The translations under genes and the position numbers were made by a program. Of a stretch of DNA of 21,665 nucleotides, positions 1-7,302 are shown piece by piece. Each line of letters starts with the position of its first letter. The stretch's first letter is position 1. Below the pieces are notes generated by a model. The model did no database searches and was not told the origin of the DNA. It saw nothing but the letters and a program-made list of their open reading frames with translations. This DNA is from CAYTNY01 sp964439215 (GTDB taxonomy: Bacteria > Oederibacteriota > PGYV01 > CAYTNY01). The stretch covers positions 1-21,665 of the forward strand of contig CAYTNY010000032.1 in NCBI GenBank assembly GCA_964439215.1, given 5' to 3'.

Positions 1-341
1 GCTATCCAGCAGGCGCCGAGGCCTTCCGCTGTAATGGCGAGAAGCATATTTTCAACGGCGCCGCAGCCGTCCTCTATGTAGTATTTTGTATCTTCGCATA
101 TAACAATTATGGCGGCGGAAGCACCCGCAATAAATTTTCCGTTGTTCCCTATTATCCCCGCAAGTTCCTGTATCCTGTCCGCCTCTGTTACTGCCGCGAA
201 TTTCCAGGGATGAACCGATCTTGCGCTCGGCGCCGCCGCGCCTGCCTCCGCTATTCTCTCAATTACACTTTTTTCTATTTTTCCTTCTTTTTTGTACTTT
301 CTTATACTGCGTCTTTTTCTCACAACATCATAAAACTCCAT
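1..341 (-). CDS. Nitroreductase family protein (partial, C-terminus off the window)
   Basis: Translating the minus strand from an ATG at 341 gives 113 codons that stay open to the window edge, so the C-terminal part is missing. The N-terminus reads MEFYDVVRKRRSIRKYK, the typical opening of FMN-dependent nitroreductases, where the Arg-Arg-Ser-x-Arg segment contacts the FMN phosphate. APSARSVHPWKF follows at about residues 38-49, the usual second flavin-binding segment. Near the window edge the region around GCGAVENMLLAI and GLGACW matches the helix that closes the active site. A strong ribosome-binding site, GGAGGCGG, ends a few bases before the ATG. The start is 25 nt after the stop of the DHH/CBS/nucleotidyltransferase gene, so it is probably the last visible gene of that operon. 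Such proteins reduce nitro compounds, quinones or flavins with NAD(P)H; the substrate here cannot be told. Confidence 0.88.
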   Translation of the reverse strand, partial: MEFYDVVRKRRSIRKYKKEGKIEKSVIERIAEAGAAAPSARSVHPWKFAAVTEADRIQELAGIIGNNGKFIAGASAAIIVICEDTKYYIEDGCGAVENMLLAITAEGLGACWI

Positions 342-366
342 TCTCCGCCTCCTTTTCGCCGTTTGA

Positions 367-2970
367 TTATTTTTTCTTCTGTTTCAGACCCGCTGTTTTT
401 TCCGCAAACTTAAGCTCATCTTTCTTTGTTTTTAATTTTCCGTCTAATTTCGCCTCTGTGATCCTTGAAAGAATCTCCGTATATTCCGGCCCGGGTTTAA
501 TACCCATTTTTTTCAGCTCTCTTCCCGTTGTTTCTATGGAAACAAATCTGAGTTTTTCAATATACATTTCTATGCGATTCACAACATACTCGCTTTCGCA
601 TACCGCCATAAAATACCATAACGTTTCCCTGTCGTATTTTTTCAGCAGTTCATATATCCTGCTGTTTTTTACGCTTTTTTTATGCAGTGCGGCAAAAACT
701 TTTTTTTCATCCTGTTTGCAGTGCTCCATGATCCTTCTGCACCGGGTATTTAATTTCAGCCTGCCCGCAAGCCTGCCCGCGGCCTCTTCGCTTAAATTAT
801 ATACAAGAACCGTGAAATAAAGTTCAAGCGGCTTTATGCCGGGCGCGATTCTTTTTATTTTTCTGAAATAACCTTCCACCACAGGATCAATTTTCCACTG
901 CCGGCTCAGTTTGGACAGAACATTAAGCTCCTGAAGCCTTTTCATTGGCTTTAGCGGATTCTCCTCATTCAGCAGAATAAATATTTCATCTCTTATTCTT
1001 TCTCCGGAAAGGCCTTCAAATATATTGTACTTGATTGTTTCGTTTATAAAGCGCAGCGTGTTTTCCTCTATTTTAAAATTCAAGCGCTGTTCAAACCTTA
1101 CCGCTCTCATTATCCTCGTAGGATCGTCAATAAAGCTCATGTTATAAAGAGTTCTTATAACTCCCTCTTCCAGGTCCCTGTAGCCGTTAAAATAATCAGT
1201 AAAGCGCCCGAACACATTTTTATTTATCTGCACCGCCATTGCGTTGATCGTGAAATCCCGCCTGTAAAGATCATACCTTATCGGCGTAAACTCTATTTCC
1301 GGAAGCGCCGCGGGAAATTCATAAAACTCGGCTCTTGCGCTGGTAATGTCTATTCTCTTTCCGTCCGCAAGAAAAACTTTTGCGGTTTTAAACCTCTCAA
1401 AACCCTTATATGCCCCGCCGAAATTATCCGCAAGAAACTCCGCAAACTTCATCCCGTCGCCCTCAACCGTAATATCTATATCCATATCCTTTTCCTGCAG
1501 AAAAAGATCACGGACAATTCCTCCCACAAGATAAACATTTACCCCGAAATCATCCGCAAGCTCCCCTATTTTTTTTATAAGAACATATATTTCTTTGTCC
1601 AGCTTTTCGGACATTTTATTCTTCATATTCAAATGTTCTTCCACAAAAATTATTCTTTCTTTTTTCAAAGGCTTTTCCCTGTATAAATATTCCAGAATAT
1701 CGGTTCTTGTTACTATGCCTTTGAGTTTTTCATTTTCCACCACCGGCAGGTGACCGATTCCGTTTTCCAGCATTATGTGCTGCGCCTGCACAATAGGAGT
1801 GTCTTCCCGTATGGTTATTACTTTTGTACTCATGTATCCGCCCACCGGGATTGAACCGAGATTATGCCTTATTCCTTTCTCTATATCCGCCTTTGTTATA
1901 AATCCGGCAAGTTTTCCGTCCTTTACCGCCGGCAGCCCGTTATTGTCAAAACGCAGGCAGACTCTGTAAGCCTCTTCCATTGTAAGGTCCGTTGATACCG
2001 CCCTTACAGGCGAAGACATGATGTCTTTTGCCGTATATTTCTCGGATATGCCCTGCATCAGGCTGCGGTAAACTTTATCTTTTACGCTTTTTATGCTTAT
2101 CCCTTTTTTTACCGGAACAACGGCCGCTGCCGCGGTTTTATGCCCTCCTCCCCTGAATTCCTCCGAAACCCTGCGTATATCAATATTTTCATCCAGGCTT
2201 CTGCCCACGATAAATATTTTATTCTCCATCTGAACAACGGATACAATAGCGTCAGCCGTATTCATGCTCATAATAAAGCCCGTGACATCCGAAAGCTGCC
2301 TGATATGCTCGGTAAATCTGGCATATGTTATTATTATTTTGTATCCTTTCGCTTCATAAAACTGCATATTCGCCGTAAGCCTGTTAAAAAGTTTTATCTG
2401 GGCGGATTCAAAATTCTCTCTCAGAAAATCAGAAAAGGCTTTCATATTAACGCCCATTTCCATGAGTTTCGCCGCTGCTTTTATATCCGCGGGAGTTGTA
2501 TTCGGATATGAAAAAGATCCTGTGTCCGAATACATCCCCAGCATAAAAAGCATTGCCTCTTCTTTTGTTATCTCTATATTTCTTTCAAACAGTTCTTCTA
2601 CCAGATAAGTTGTGCAGGCTCCATACGTTATATCTATCTTCTTTACATTTTTTCCCGTTATTCTGTCATCCATATTATGATGATCATATACAATAACTTC
2701 TGTCTTTTTGCCGTCAATAAGCTTCCTGAGCGCCGGAGATATTACCCTTGTCATTCCGTCAACAATAACAACCTTTTCAACCCTGCTGAAATCTATATCC
2801 CTGTCCTTTAAAAGCCTGAATTTATATTTATAAAAAGTGTGGAATTTTTTCACCGGTTTGTTCAGGTTCCACGGCATATATAAAACAGAATTTTCATAAA
2901 GTTTTGAAGCCGCAACCATTGCGGCCAATCCGTCAAAATCAAGATTTTTATGGGATGTTATGATTACCAT
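367..2970 (-). CDS. DHH phosphoesterase / CBS pair / tRNA nucleotidyltransferase fusion
   Basis: This 867-aa protein joins three modules. Residues 1-300 are a DHH/DHHA1 phosphoesterase of the NrnA/RecJ-like kind. The metal-binding residues are visible: H7, D11 and D13 in SHKNLDFDG, D71 in VIVDG, DHH at 96-98, D149 in YSDTG, and the substrate-binding GGGH at 274-277. Residues about 311-430 hold two CBS domains (KDIMSSPV and GYMSTKVITI start the repeats), which usually bind adenine nucleotides. Residues about 455-867 are a class II poly(A) polymerase/CCA-type nucleotidyltransferase, with LVGGIVRD at 481-488, the catalytic Asp pair D497/D499, RRDFTINAMA at 570-579 and DDPTRIMRAVRF at 615-626. 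The same order is known from A-adding or CCA-adding enzymes in Aquifex and some other phyla. The likely role is tRNA 3'-end synthesis or repair, with a nanoRNase-like domain attached; whether it adds A or CCA is not decided. Its ATG overlaps the GH2 stop as TGATG. Confidence 0.93.
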   Translation of the reverse strand: MVIITSHKNLDFDGLAAMVAASKLYENSVLYMPWNLNKPVKKFHTFYKYKFRLLKDRDIDFSRVEKVVIVDGMTRVISPALRKLIDGKKTEVIVYDHHNMDDRITGKNVKKIDITYGACTTYLVEELFERNIEITKEEAMLFMLGMYSDTGSFSYPNTTPADIKAAAKLMEMGVNMKAFSDFLRENFESAQIKLFNRLTANMQFYEAKGYKIIITYARFTEHIRQLSDVTGFIMSMNTADAIVSVVQMENKIFIVGRSLDENIDIRRVSEEFRGGGHKTAAAAVVPVKKGISIKSVKDKVYRSLMQGISEKYTAKDIMSSPVRAVSTDLTMEEAYRVCLRFDNNGLPAVKDGKLAGFITKADIEKGIRHNLGSIPVGGYMSTKVITIREDTPIVQAQHIMLENGIGHLPVVENEKLKGIVTRTDILEYLYREKPLKKERIIFVEEHLNMKNKMSEKLDKEIYVLIKKIGELADDFGVNVYLVGGIVRDLFLQEKDMDIDITVEGDGMKFAEFLADNFGGAYKGFERFKTAKVFLADGKRIDITSARAEFYEFPAALPEIEFTPIRYDLYRRDFTINAMAVQINKNVFGRFTDYFNGYRDLEEGVIRTLYNMSFIDDPTRIMRAVRFEQRLNFKIEENTLRFINETIKYNIFEGLSGERIRDEIFILLNEENPLKPMKRLQELNVLSKLSRQWKIDPVVEGYFRKIKRIAPGIKPLELYFTVLVYNLSEEAAGRLAGRLKLNTRCRRIMEHCKQDEKKVFAALHKKSVKNSRIYELLKKYDRETLWYFMAVCESEYVVNRIEMYIEKLRFVSIETTGRELKKMGIKPGPEYTEILSRITEAKLDGKLKTKKDELKFAEKTAGLKQKKK

Positions 2971-5105
2971 CAGTATTCCTCATGATACTGATCTTTCATT
3001 CTTTCTACTTTCGGACCGACCTCAAACTCATAATAATTATAGCCTGTTTTTCTTCTGTTTTTATCCATAAGTATTATTTCCATTTTATGCCGCCCGGGCA
3101 GGACATCAGAAGGTATGCCGAATTTGTCGCCGTCAAAACTGTCAAACGCCTCGCCCGAATCAAACGGAAACGAAACAGAGTCAGGCTCAATTTTCTTTAT
3201 CAGTGCGGAATCCTTAAAATAAACCTTATTTTCCGGATCCTTAAGCCTGACCTCTGCTTTCAGGTCCTTTAGTTCTTTATGAGTGTCATTTATTACAAAA
3301 AACAGTTTCCAGAGTATTCCGAATCCCAGAATATCTCCTGCCGAAACCTTCTTTGTCATAAGCCTGTAACCCGGATACACGGGCTGAAAAGCCCTCCTGA
3401 GAGCCTCATAACCCGCCTTGGGTTTTCTGTAATAATCAACCACTGCCCAGGTTATTGACGGCCAGCACTCGCAGAACATAAAATGCAGGAGGCCGCCGGT
3501 CTTCTTATACTTTCTCATTCTGAAAGTTTCTGTCTGCTCAAATATCAGATCTGCCTGATATTTCTGGGAATTAAATATAAATTCCTCAATAGAACCGCCT
3601 GTCTTCACCCCCGCTATATCCAGTGTGGTTTTGCACTGAAAATCGTGATACTCCCATTTCCGCCAATTCGGCGGCCACATATCCTCCGGCTCAAATGTTT
3701 TTTTCATGGTGGATAAGCACGGAAGCGCCTGGGCGCCGTATTCGGTCAGCATAAACGCTTTATCCGCAGTGTCAAAAGTGGATGCTGAATTGGAAAAGTT
3801 GTCGTCATAATACCATCCCTGATAAGGATGCTGCGAAAAATCCGAGGCCTGCTCTATGTATCTTACGGGATCCTCGGAGACCGCTGCCCTGTATAAAACA
3901 GGGTCCAGCTGCTTTTCATTCACAAAAGGCTCGTTGTGGCAGCACCATATAACAATGCCTGCCCTGTTATAATGCATATTTATCATATCTCTCAGCTGTG
4001 ATACGGCATTTTCCATAAACGCATCCGTTGTTTCATATCCCCACTGCAGCGCAAAATCCTGCCACACCATAATCCCCTGCCTGTCAAGCTCCCTGTAAAG
4101 TTCCTCCCTGTTAACGTGGGCGTGTATCCTTATCATATTCATATTCGCGGCTTTTATAAGGGCCGCGTCTTTTTTTATCTTTTCCGGCGTGTATTCAGAG
4201 AGCCACTGCGTGGGTATTATGTTTGAGCCTTTTATAAAGATTCTCCTGCCGTTGAGATACCAGCAGTTGTCGTTTCCTTTTTTAAATTCCCTTATCCCTG
4301 CCGTATCCTCAAAGACATCCCTGATTCCGTCCGGCGCCTTAAGCTCATACCTGAACCTGTAAAGATCCGGCCTGCCGTGATCGTGGCTCCACCACAGTCT
4401 CGGCGATTCAAGATCACGGTACATCACAACACTGTTGAGCCCTTTTTTTATAACCGCATTCTTCTTAAAAACATTTTCTCTGCCCTTGAATGTTTCCGGC
4501 GTCATCCTGCATCTGATATCTCCCTCAACAGTTTCACTGCCGTGGTTGTAAATCAAAACCTCGCTTTGAAGGTTCCATACTCCGTCGTCTTTTAAAAGCG
4601 GAGTAATCTTTACATTCAGTATTTCAACCGCGTCAACAGCAGTTATAAATACGCTGTTCCAGATGCCTCCCGTATTTTTATCCTGTCCGAAGTCCTTGTT
4701 CCAGGACCCGGGCCTCGCGTCGTGGTGGTTAAATATCCCTTTTATAAGTATTTTCTTATCCGGCCATATTTCCTTTGATTCAAGCGGGGAGTTAACAACA
4801 GCTTTTACGGTGTTTTTTCCGTTTTTTATACTATCTGTTATTTCAAATCTGAATTTCTGAAAATACCCTTCGTGGCTGCCTGCTTTTTTTCCGTTTATAA
4901 AGACATCGCAGAAATAATCAACCCCTGTAAAATCAATATAATATATCCTGCCCTTTTCTTTTTTTATCTCAAAATCCCTGGAATAAACAGCTCTGCCCGA
5001 TATATCATGGCCCTGAAGATACCAGTTTGAAGGCACTTTTATCTCTGTTTTTTTGTTTTTATGCTCAAAACCCCATATCCCGTCAAGTTTTATTCTTTTT
5101 TTCAT
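2970..5105 (-). CDS. Glycoside hydrolase family 2 protein
   Basis: This 711-aa enzyme has the family 2 layout: an N-terminal jelly-roll sugar-binding domain (about 1-155, with VPSNWYLQG and the GGIWNSVFI strand), an Ig-like domain (about 160-275), and a TIM barrel from about 280 (RIFIKGSNIIP). CHNEP places the probable acid/base glutamate at E392, and LTEYGAQ places the probable nucleophile at E455. The ECWPSITWAVVDYYRKPK segment at 546-563 closes the barrel as in mannosidase-like members, and a beta domain follows. No signal peptide is visible, so the enzyme should be cytoplasmic and act on imported short sugars. HNEP resembles the galactosidase/glucuronidase branch while the C-terminal barrel segment resembles mannosidases, so substrate is left open. 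The gene is translationally coupled (TGATG) to the downstream nucleotidyltransferase fusion, with no sugar transporter in view. GGCGG just before the ATG supports the start. Confidence 0.92.
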   Translation of the reverse strand: MKKRIKLDGIWGFEHKNKKTEIKVPSNWYLQGHDISGRAVYSRDFEIKKEKGRIYYIDFTGVDYFCDVFINGKKAGSHEGYFQKFRFEITDSIKNGKNTVKAVVNSPLESKEIWPDKKILIKGIFNHHDARPGSWNKDFGQDKNTGGIWNSVFITAVDAVEILNVKITPLLKDDGVWNLQSEVLIYNHGSETVEGDIRCRMTPETFKGRENVFKKNAVIKKGLNSVVMYRDLESPRLWWSHDHGRPDLYRFRYELKAPDGIRDVFEDTAGIREFKKGNDNCWYLNGRRIFIKGSNIIPTQWLSEYTPEKIKKDAALIKAANMNMIRIHAHVNREELYRELDRQGIMVWQDFALQWGYETTDAFMENAVSQLRDMINMHYNRAGIVIWCCHNEPFVNEKQLDPVLYRAAVSEDPVRYIEQASDFSQHPYQGWYYDDNFSNSASTFDTADKAFMLTEYGAQALPCLSTMKKTFEPEDMWPPNWRKWEYHDFQCKTTLDIAGVKTGGSIEEFIFNSQKYQADLIFEQTETFRMRKYKKTGGLLHFMFCECWPSITWAVVDYYRKPKAGYEALRRAFQPVYPGYRLMTKKVSAGDILGFGILWKLFFVINDTHKELKDLKAEVRLKDPENKVYFKDSALIKKIEPDSVSFPFDSGEAFDSFDGDKFGIPSDVLPGRHKMEIILMDKNRRKTGYNYYEFEVGPKVERMKDQYHEEY

Positions 5106-5209
5106 GTTTTTCCGCCTTTTCCCGGATTTACCCCTTTATCCGCTTCAGATATCTTAAATTTCAACGTTAAACGCTTCATATTTTCAAAATATTCTTTTTT
5201 TTTACTCAT
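5102..5209 (-). CDS. Possible 35-aa leader ORF upstream of the GH2 gene
   Basis: The minus strand from an ATG at 5209 encodes 35 residues beginning MSKKKEYFENMKRLTLKFK, with nine lysines. Its TGA overlaps the GH2 start codon as ATGA, the junction used for translational coupling elsewhere in this window. I recognise no family. Against it, there is no convincing ribosome-binding site, the ATG lies inside a TATAAT-like sequence (5208-5213), and a run of nine A follows the second codon. If TATAAT is a working -10 element, this ATG would not be transcribed from it, and only the internal Met codon (residue 11) could start. The ORF could also be a chance reading frame. Confidence 0.25.
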   Translation of the reverse strand: MSKKKEYFENMKRLTLKFKISEADKGVNPGKGGKT

Positions 5210-5213
5210 TATA
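5208..5213 (-). promoter_or_regulatory. Possible -10 element upstream of the GH2 operon
   Basis: TATAAT is present exactly, but the hexamer 17 nt upstream is ATAAAA, a poor -35. The site lies between the tRNA 3' end and the GH2 start, so GH2 may instead be transcribed by readthrough from the tRNA promoter. Confidence 0.3.
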
Positions 5214-5235
5214 TAGTTTAACACCGTTATTTTTA

Positions 5236-5312
5236 TGGTGGGCGCGGAGGGAATCGAACCCACGACTTTCAGCTTGTCGAGCTGACACTCTAACCAACTG
5301 AGCTACGCGCCC
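5236..5312 (-). tRNA. tRNA-Val (anticodon GAC), atypical C33
   Basis: The minus strand folds as a full 77-nt cloverleaf. The acceptor stem GGGCGCG/CGCGCCC pairs perfectly, with discriminator A and an encoded CCA. The D arm is GCTC-AGTTGGTTA-GAGT, with a G-U closing pair. The anticodon stem TCAGC/GCTGA is perfect and the loop is TCGACAA, which puts GAC at positions 34-36. The T loop is TTCGATT. Two points are unusual: position 33 is C where bacterial elongator tRNAs have U, and the T stem GTGGG/CCCTC contains a U-U mismatch at 50/64. The rest is intact and a strong promoter precedes it, so it looks like a working gene, but the decoding call rests on accepting C33. No other tRNA is in the window. 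Confidence 0.85.
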
Positions 5313-5375
5313 TTTAATTTTCCCGCCGAAAACGCTTGAAACAACCCTGCGTCAGGCGTCTCTTCCGGCGGTTAA

Positions 5376-5404
5376 ATAATAATGCTTTAATCTTCCGCTG
5401 TCAA
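5376..5404 (-). promoter_or_regulatory. Sigma70-type promoter of the tRNA-Val gene
   Basis: On the minus strand, TTGACA (5404-5399) is separated by exactly 17 nt from TATTAT (5381-5376). This is a perfect -35 and a five-of-six -10 at ideal spacing. The start of transcription would fall near 5369, leaving a leader of roughly 57 nt before the tRNA. The leader contains CCGCCG and CGGCGG arms (5366-5371 and 5323-5328) that could pair around it. The -35 lies directly beside the TGTGGGG tandem repeat. Confidence 0.75.
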
Positions 5405-5412
5405 GGTGTTTT

Positions 5413-5437
5413 TGTGGGGTGTGGGGTGTGGGGTGTG
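5413..5437. repeat. Heptanucleotide tandem repeat TGTGGGG
   Basis: Three perfect copies of TGTGGGG plus four bases of a fourth stand in the spacer between the radical SAM gene and the tRNA promoter. This is one of three low-complexity blocks in the spacer. Confidence 0.9.
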
Positions 5438-5445
5438 AAAACATT

Positions 5446-5586
5446 GAGTTTTGAGTTTTGAGTTTTGAGTTTTGGGATTTGGGATGAGCCAAACATCCAA
5501 GCCGCCAAACCTCTAAACTTCCAATATGAACCTGGAACTGTTCTTTGTTGTTCCCCAAAACTCAAACCCCAAAACTCAAAGCTCAA
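5446..5586. repeat. GAGTTTT heptad repeat with inverted low-complexity arm
   Basis: Four perfect GAGTTTT heptads (5446-5473) run into GGGATTTGGG. About 70 nt further on, at 5553-5586, lies the approximate reverse complement, built from CCCCAAAACTCAAA-like units, so the two arms could fold on each other. Between them is more low-complexity sequence (CCAAACATCCAAGCCGCCAA and similar), and GGAAC/GTTCC (5534-5538, 5550-5554) makes a small inner stem. Frames through here give repetitive Ser-Lys-Leu-Lys-Thr-Gln-Asn peptides, which are not proteins. I take it as an intergenic dispersed repeat; function unknown. Confidence 0.8.
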
Positions 5587-5590
5587 GGTT

Positions 5591-6490
5591 TTATCCCTCT
5601 TCCCTCTGCAGTTCCCTGATTATCATATCCCGAATCCGGGCTTTGTATTCAGGCCGGCAGTATTCAGGAGCAATAAGTTTTTCTTTATCCGCTTCGGCGG
5701 TAAAGCGCATAATAACAGTTTCCGGGGGGAGAATTTTTATTACTTGTGCGGCTATCTCAGCATATTGATCTATACTGAGGAGTCCAAACTTCTCTTTTTT
5801 ATATATAGCCGCGAGTCGGGTCCCTTCTATTATATGCAGGGGATGTATCTTAACCGCATCTATACCGGCGCCCGCAAGAAGCAGCGCGCTGTTCCTGAAG
5901 TCTTCCGCGGTTTCCCACGGGAAACCGATTATTATATGCGCCGCTGTCTTTAAACCGTGTTTTTTTGTTTCATTTACAGCCCGGGTAAAATCAGACACGC
6001 CATGGCCCCTGTTTATTTTCAGAAGTGTATCTTCATTCGCTGACTGCAGTCCGTATTCAACCCAGATTTCCCTCATCTTGTCCTTATACGAGGCAATGAG
6101 TTCAAGTATTTCTTTATTGACGCAGTCGGGCCGGGTTCCTATATCCATACCGATTACTTCTTCAAATCCTAGCGCAGTATCATAGATTTTCTTCAGGTTT
6201 TCCGGAGATGAATAGGTATTTGTATTTGTCTGAAAATATACCAGGAAGCGGGTTTTACCGCCGTATTTCCGCATACCTTTTGATATGCCGTCCTTTATCT
6301 GCGTGTGCAGAGGGATATCAGAATTATTCCCGGGCGGAACGCTTCCCCCGCTGCAGTAAATGCATCCTCCCTCTCCTTTTGTTCCGTCAATATTTGGGCA
6401 GGTGAAAGGAAGAGAAACCGTGATTTTCTGAACACGGTGATTATATTTCTTTCTGAAATAATTATTAAGCGATAGATAAGGAAGGTTCAC
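5591..6490 (-). CDS. Radical SAM protein, YhcC/TIGR01212 family
   Basis: The protein has 299 aa from a GTG at 6490, close to the ~300 aa usual for this family. The cluster cysteines are C31, C43 and C46 in TCPNIDGTKGEGGCIYC, the C-x11-C-x2-C form typical of YhcC-like radical SAM proteins. FQTNTNTY, GTRPDCV, EIWVEYGLQSA, INRGH and AHIIIGFPWET follow in the family order along the barrel. The frame is open upstream to 6643, but that part lies inside yebC in another frame. The GTG sits 25 nt after the yebC stop and directly before the conserved NLPYLSLNNYFR start, which is why I prefer it. The family is conserved but its substrate is not established to my knowledge. It is probably the last gene of the yggS operon; downstream lies repetitive spacer without a clear terminator. 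Confidence 0.9.
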   Translation of the reverse strand: MNLPYLSLNNYFRKKYNHRVQKITVSLPFTCPNIDGTKGEGGCIYCSGGSVPPGNNSDIPLHTQIKDGISKGMRKYGGKTRFLVYFQTNTNTYSSPENLKKIYDTALGFEEVIGMDIGTRPDCVNKEILELIASYKDKMREIWVEYGLQSANEDTLLKINRGHGVSDFTRAVNETKKHGLKTAAHIIIGFPWETAEDFRNSALLLAGAGIDAVKIHPLHIIEGTRLAAIYKKEKFGLLSIDQYAEIAAQVIKILPPETVIMRFTAEADKEKLIAPEYCRPEYKARIRDMIIRELQREEG

Positions 6491-6515
6491 TGCGCCCCCG
6501 CGCCTTTCGGCTTTT

Positions 6516-7268
6516 TCACTCCCCGCCAAGACTGTCCATAACATCCTGGGAAATATCAAAATTGGCATAGATATGCTGCACATCATCGTCTTCATCAAGA
6601 AGATCCATAAGCCTGAGCATTTTTTCCGCGTCTCTGCCTTCAAGACTTACATAATTTTTCGGCACCATTGTTACTTCCGCAACACTGTATTTTACGCTCT
6701 TCTCATCAAGCGCTTTCTTCACCTGCTCAAAAAGAGACGGCTCCACTATTATATCATATGAACTTTCTTCGTTTTTTATGTCTTCCGCCCCCGCATCCAA
6801 AACAATCTCCATCAGCGTTTCTTCGTCAATTTCTTCTTTCGGCACCGAGATGTATCCTTTTTGTTCAAACTGCCAGGCAGTCGCGCCGGGCTCCGCCATA
6901 CTCCCGTTATTTTTGGAAAGTATTGCCTTAATATTGGCCGTGGATCTGTTTTTGTTGTCAGTTGCTGTTTTTATCAGCATCGCTGTTCCGCCCGGGCCGT
7001 AGCCCTCGTATACCACTTCCTCGTATACAACGCCGGGAAGCTCTCCCGTGCCTTTTTGAATGGCTTTTTTTATATTATCCGCCGGCATATTGACCGCTTT
7101 TGCTTTAGCCACGATGGTTCTCAGGCGCGCGTTTGAATCGGGATCCCCGCCGCCTTCTTTCGCGGCAACAATTATTTCCCTTATCACTTTGGTGAACATC
7201 TGTCCTCTTTTAGCGTCCATCGCACCTTTTTTTCTTTTTATGGTGGCCCATTTGGAATGTCCGGACAT
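6516..7268 (-). CDS. yebC: YebC/PmpR family protein
   Basis: The 250-aa product is full length and begins MSGHSKWATIKRKKGAMDAK, the near-invariant YebC start. FTKVIREIIVAAKEGG, ARLRTIVAKAKAVNMP and YEGYGPGGTAMLI follow in order, and the acidic C-terminal part has LDEDDDVQHIYANFD. YebC proteins were long called DNA-binding regulators, and later work ties some members to translation through the ribosome. GGAGG sits just before the ATG. The neighbours fit a translation role: a 29-codon basic ribosomal-type gene lies 34 nt upstream, with the radical SAM gene 25 nt downstream. Confidence 0.97.
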   Translation of the reverse strand: MSGHSKWATIKRKKGAMDAKRGQMFTKVIREIIVAAKEGGGDPDSNARLRTIVAKAKAVNMPADNIKKAIQKGTGELPGVVYEEVVYEGYGPGGTAMLIKTATDNKNRSTANIKAILSKNNGSMAEPGATAWQFEQKGYISVPKEEIDEETLMEIVLDAGAEDIKNEESSYDIIVEPSLFEQVKKALDEKSVKYSVAEVTMVPKNYVSLEGRDAEKMLRLMDLLDEDDDVQHIYANFDISQDVMDSLGGE

Positions 7269-7302
7269 TTTTTCCTCCGCCTGCTTTATCTTTTAAAATG
7301 AA

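Noticed and set aside
210..820. Plus-strand open frames of 67 and 199 aa
   Set aside because: They lie opposite the nitroreductase and the DHH/CBS/nucleotidyltransferase gene. Their Phe/Ser-rich composition is what the complement of A-rich coding DNA gives.
5236..5312. tRNA-Asp(GTC) read from the plus strand
   Set aside because: The self-complementary anticodon arm gives a plausible TTGTCGA loop on the other strand. The D loop, TTCGA T loop, CCA end and promoter all fit only the minus strand.
5413..5473. CRISPR-like array
   Set aside because: The repeats are contiguous 7-mers without spacers and no cas gene is present.
5352..5586. Minus-strand frames with repetitive Ser-Lys-Leu-Lys-Thr-Gln-Asn peptide
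   Set aside because: They translate the heptad tandem repeats and have no domain or ribosome-binding site.
5465..5953. 162-aa plus-strand frame across the repeat spacer
   Set aside because: It begins in low-complexity DNA and then runs antisense to the radical SAM gene, whose C31/C43/C46 motif and family pattern are clear.
6491..6643. N-terminal extension of the radical SAM protein to 350 aa
   Set aside because: The extra ~50 residues lie inside yebC, lack family similarity and contain low-quality hydrophobic sequence. The GTG at 6490 gives the normal length.
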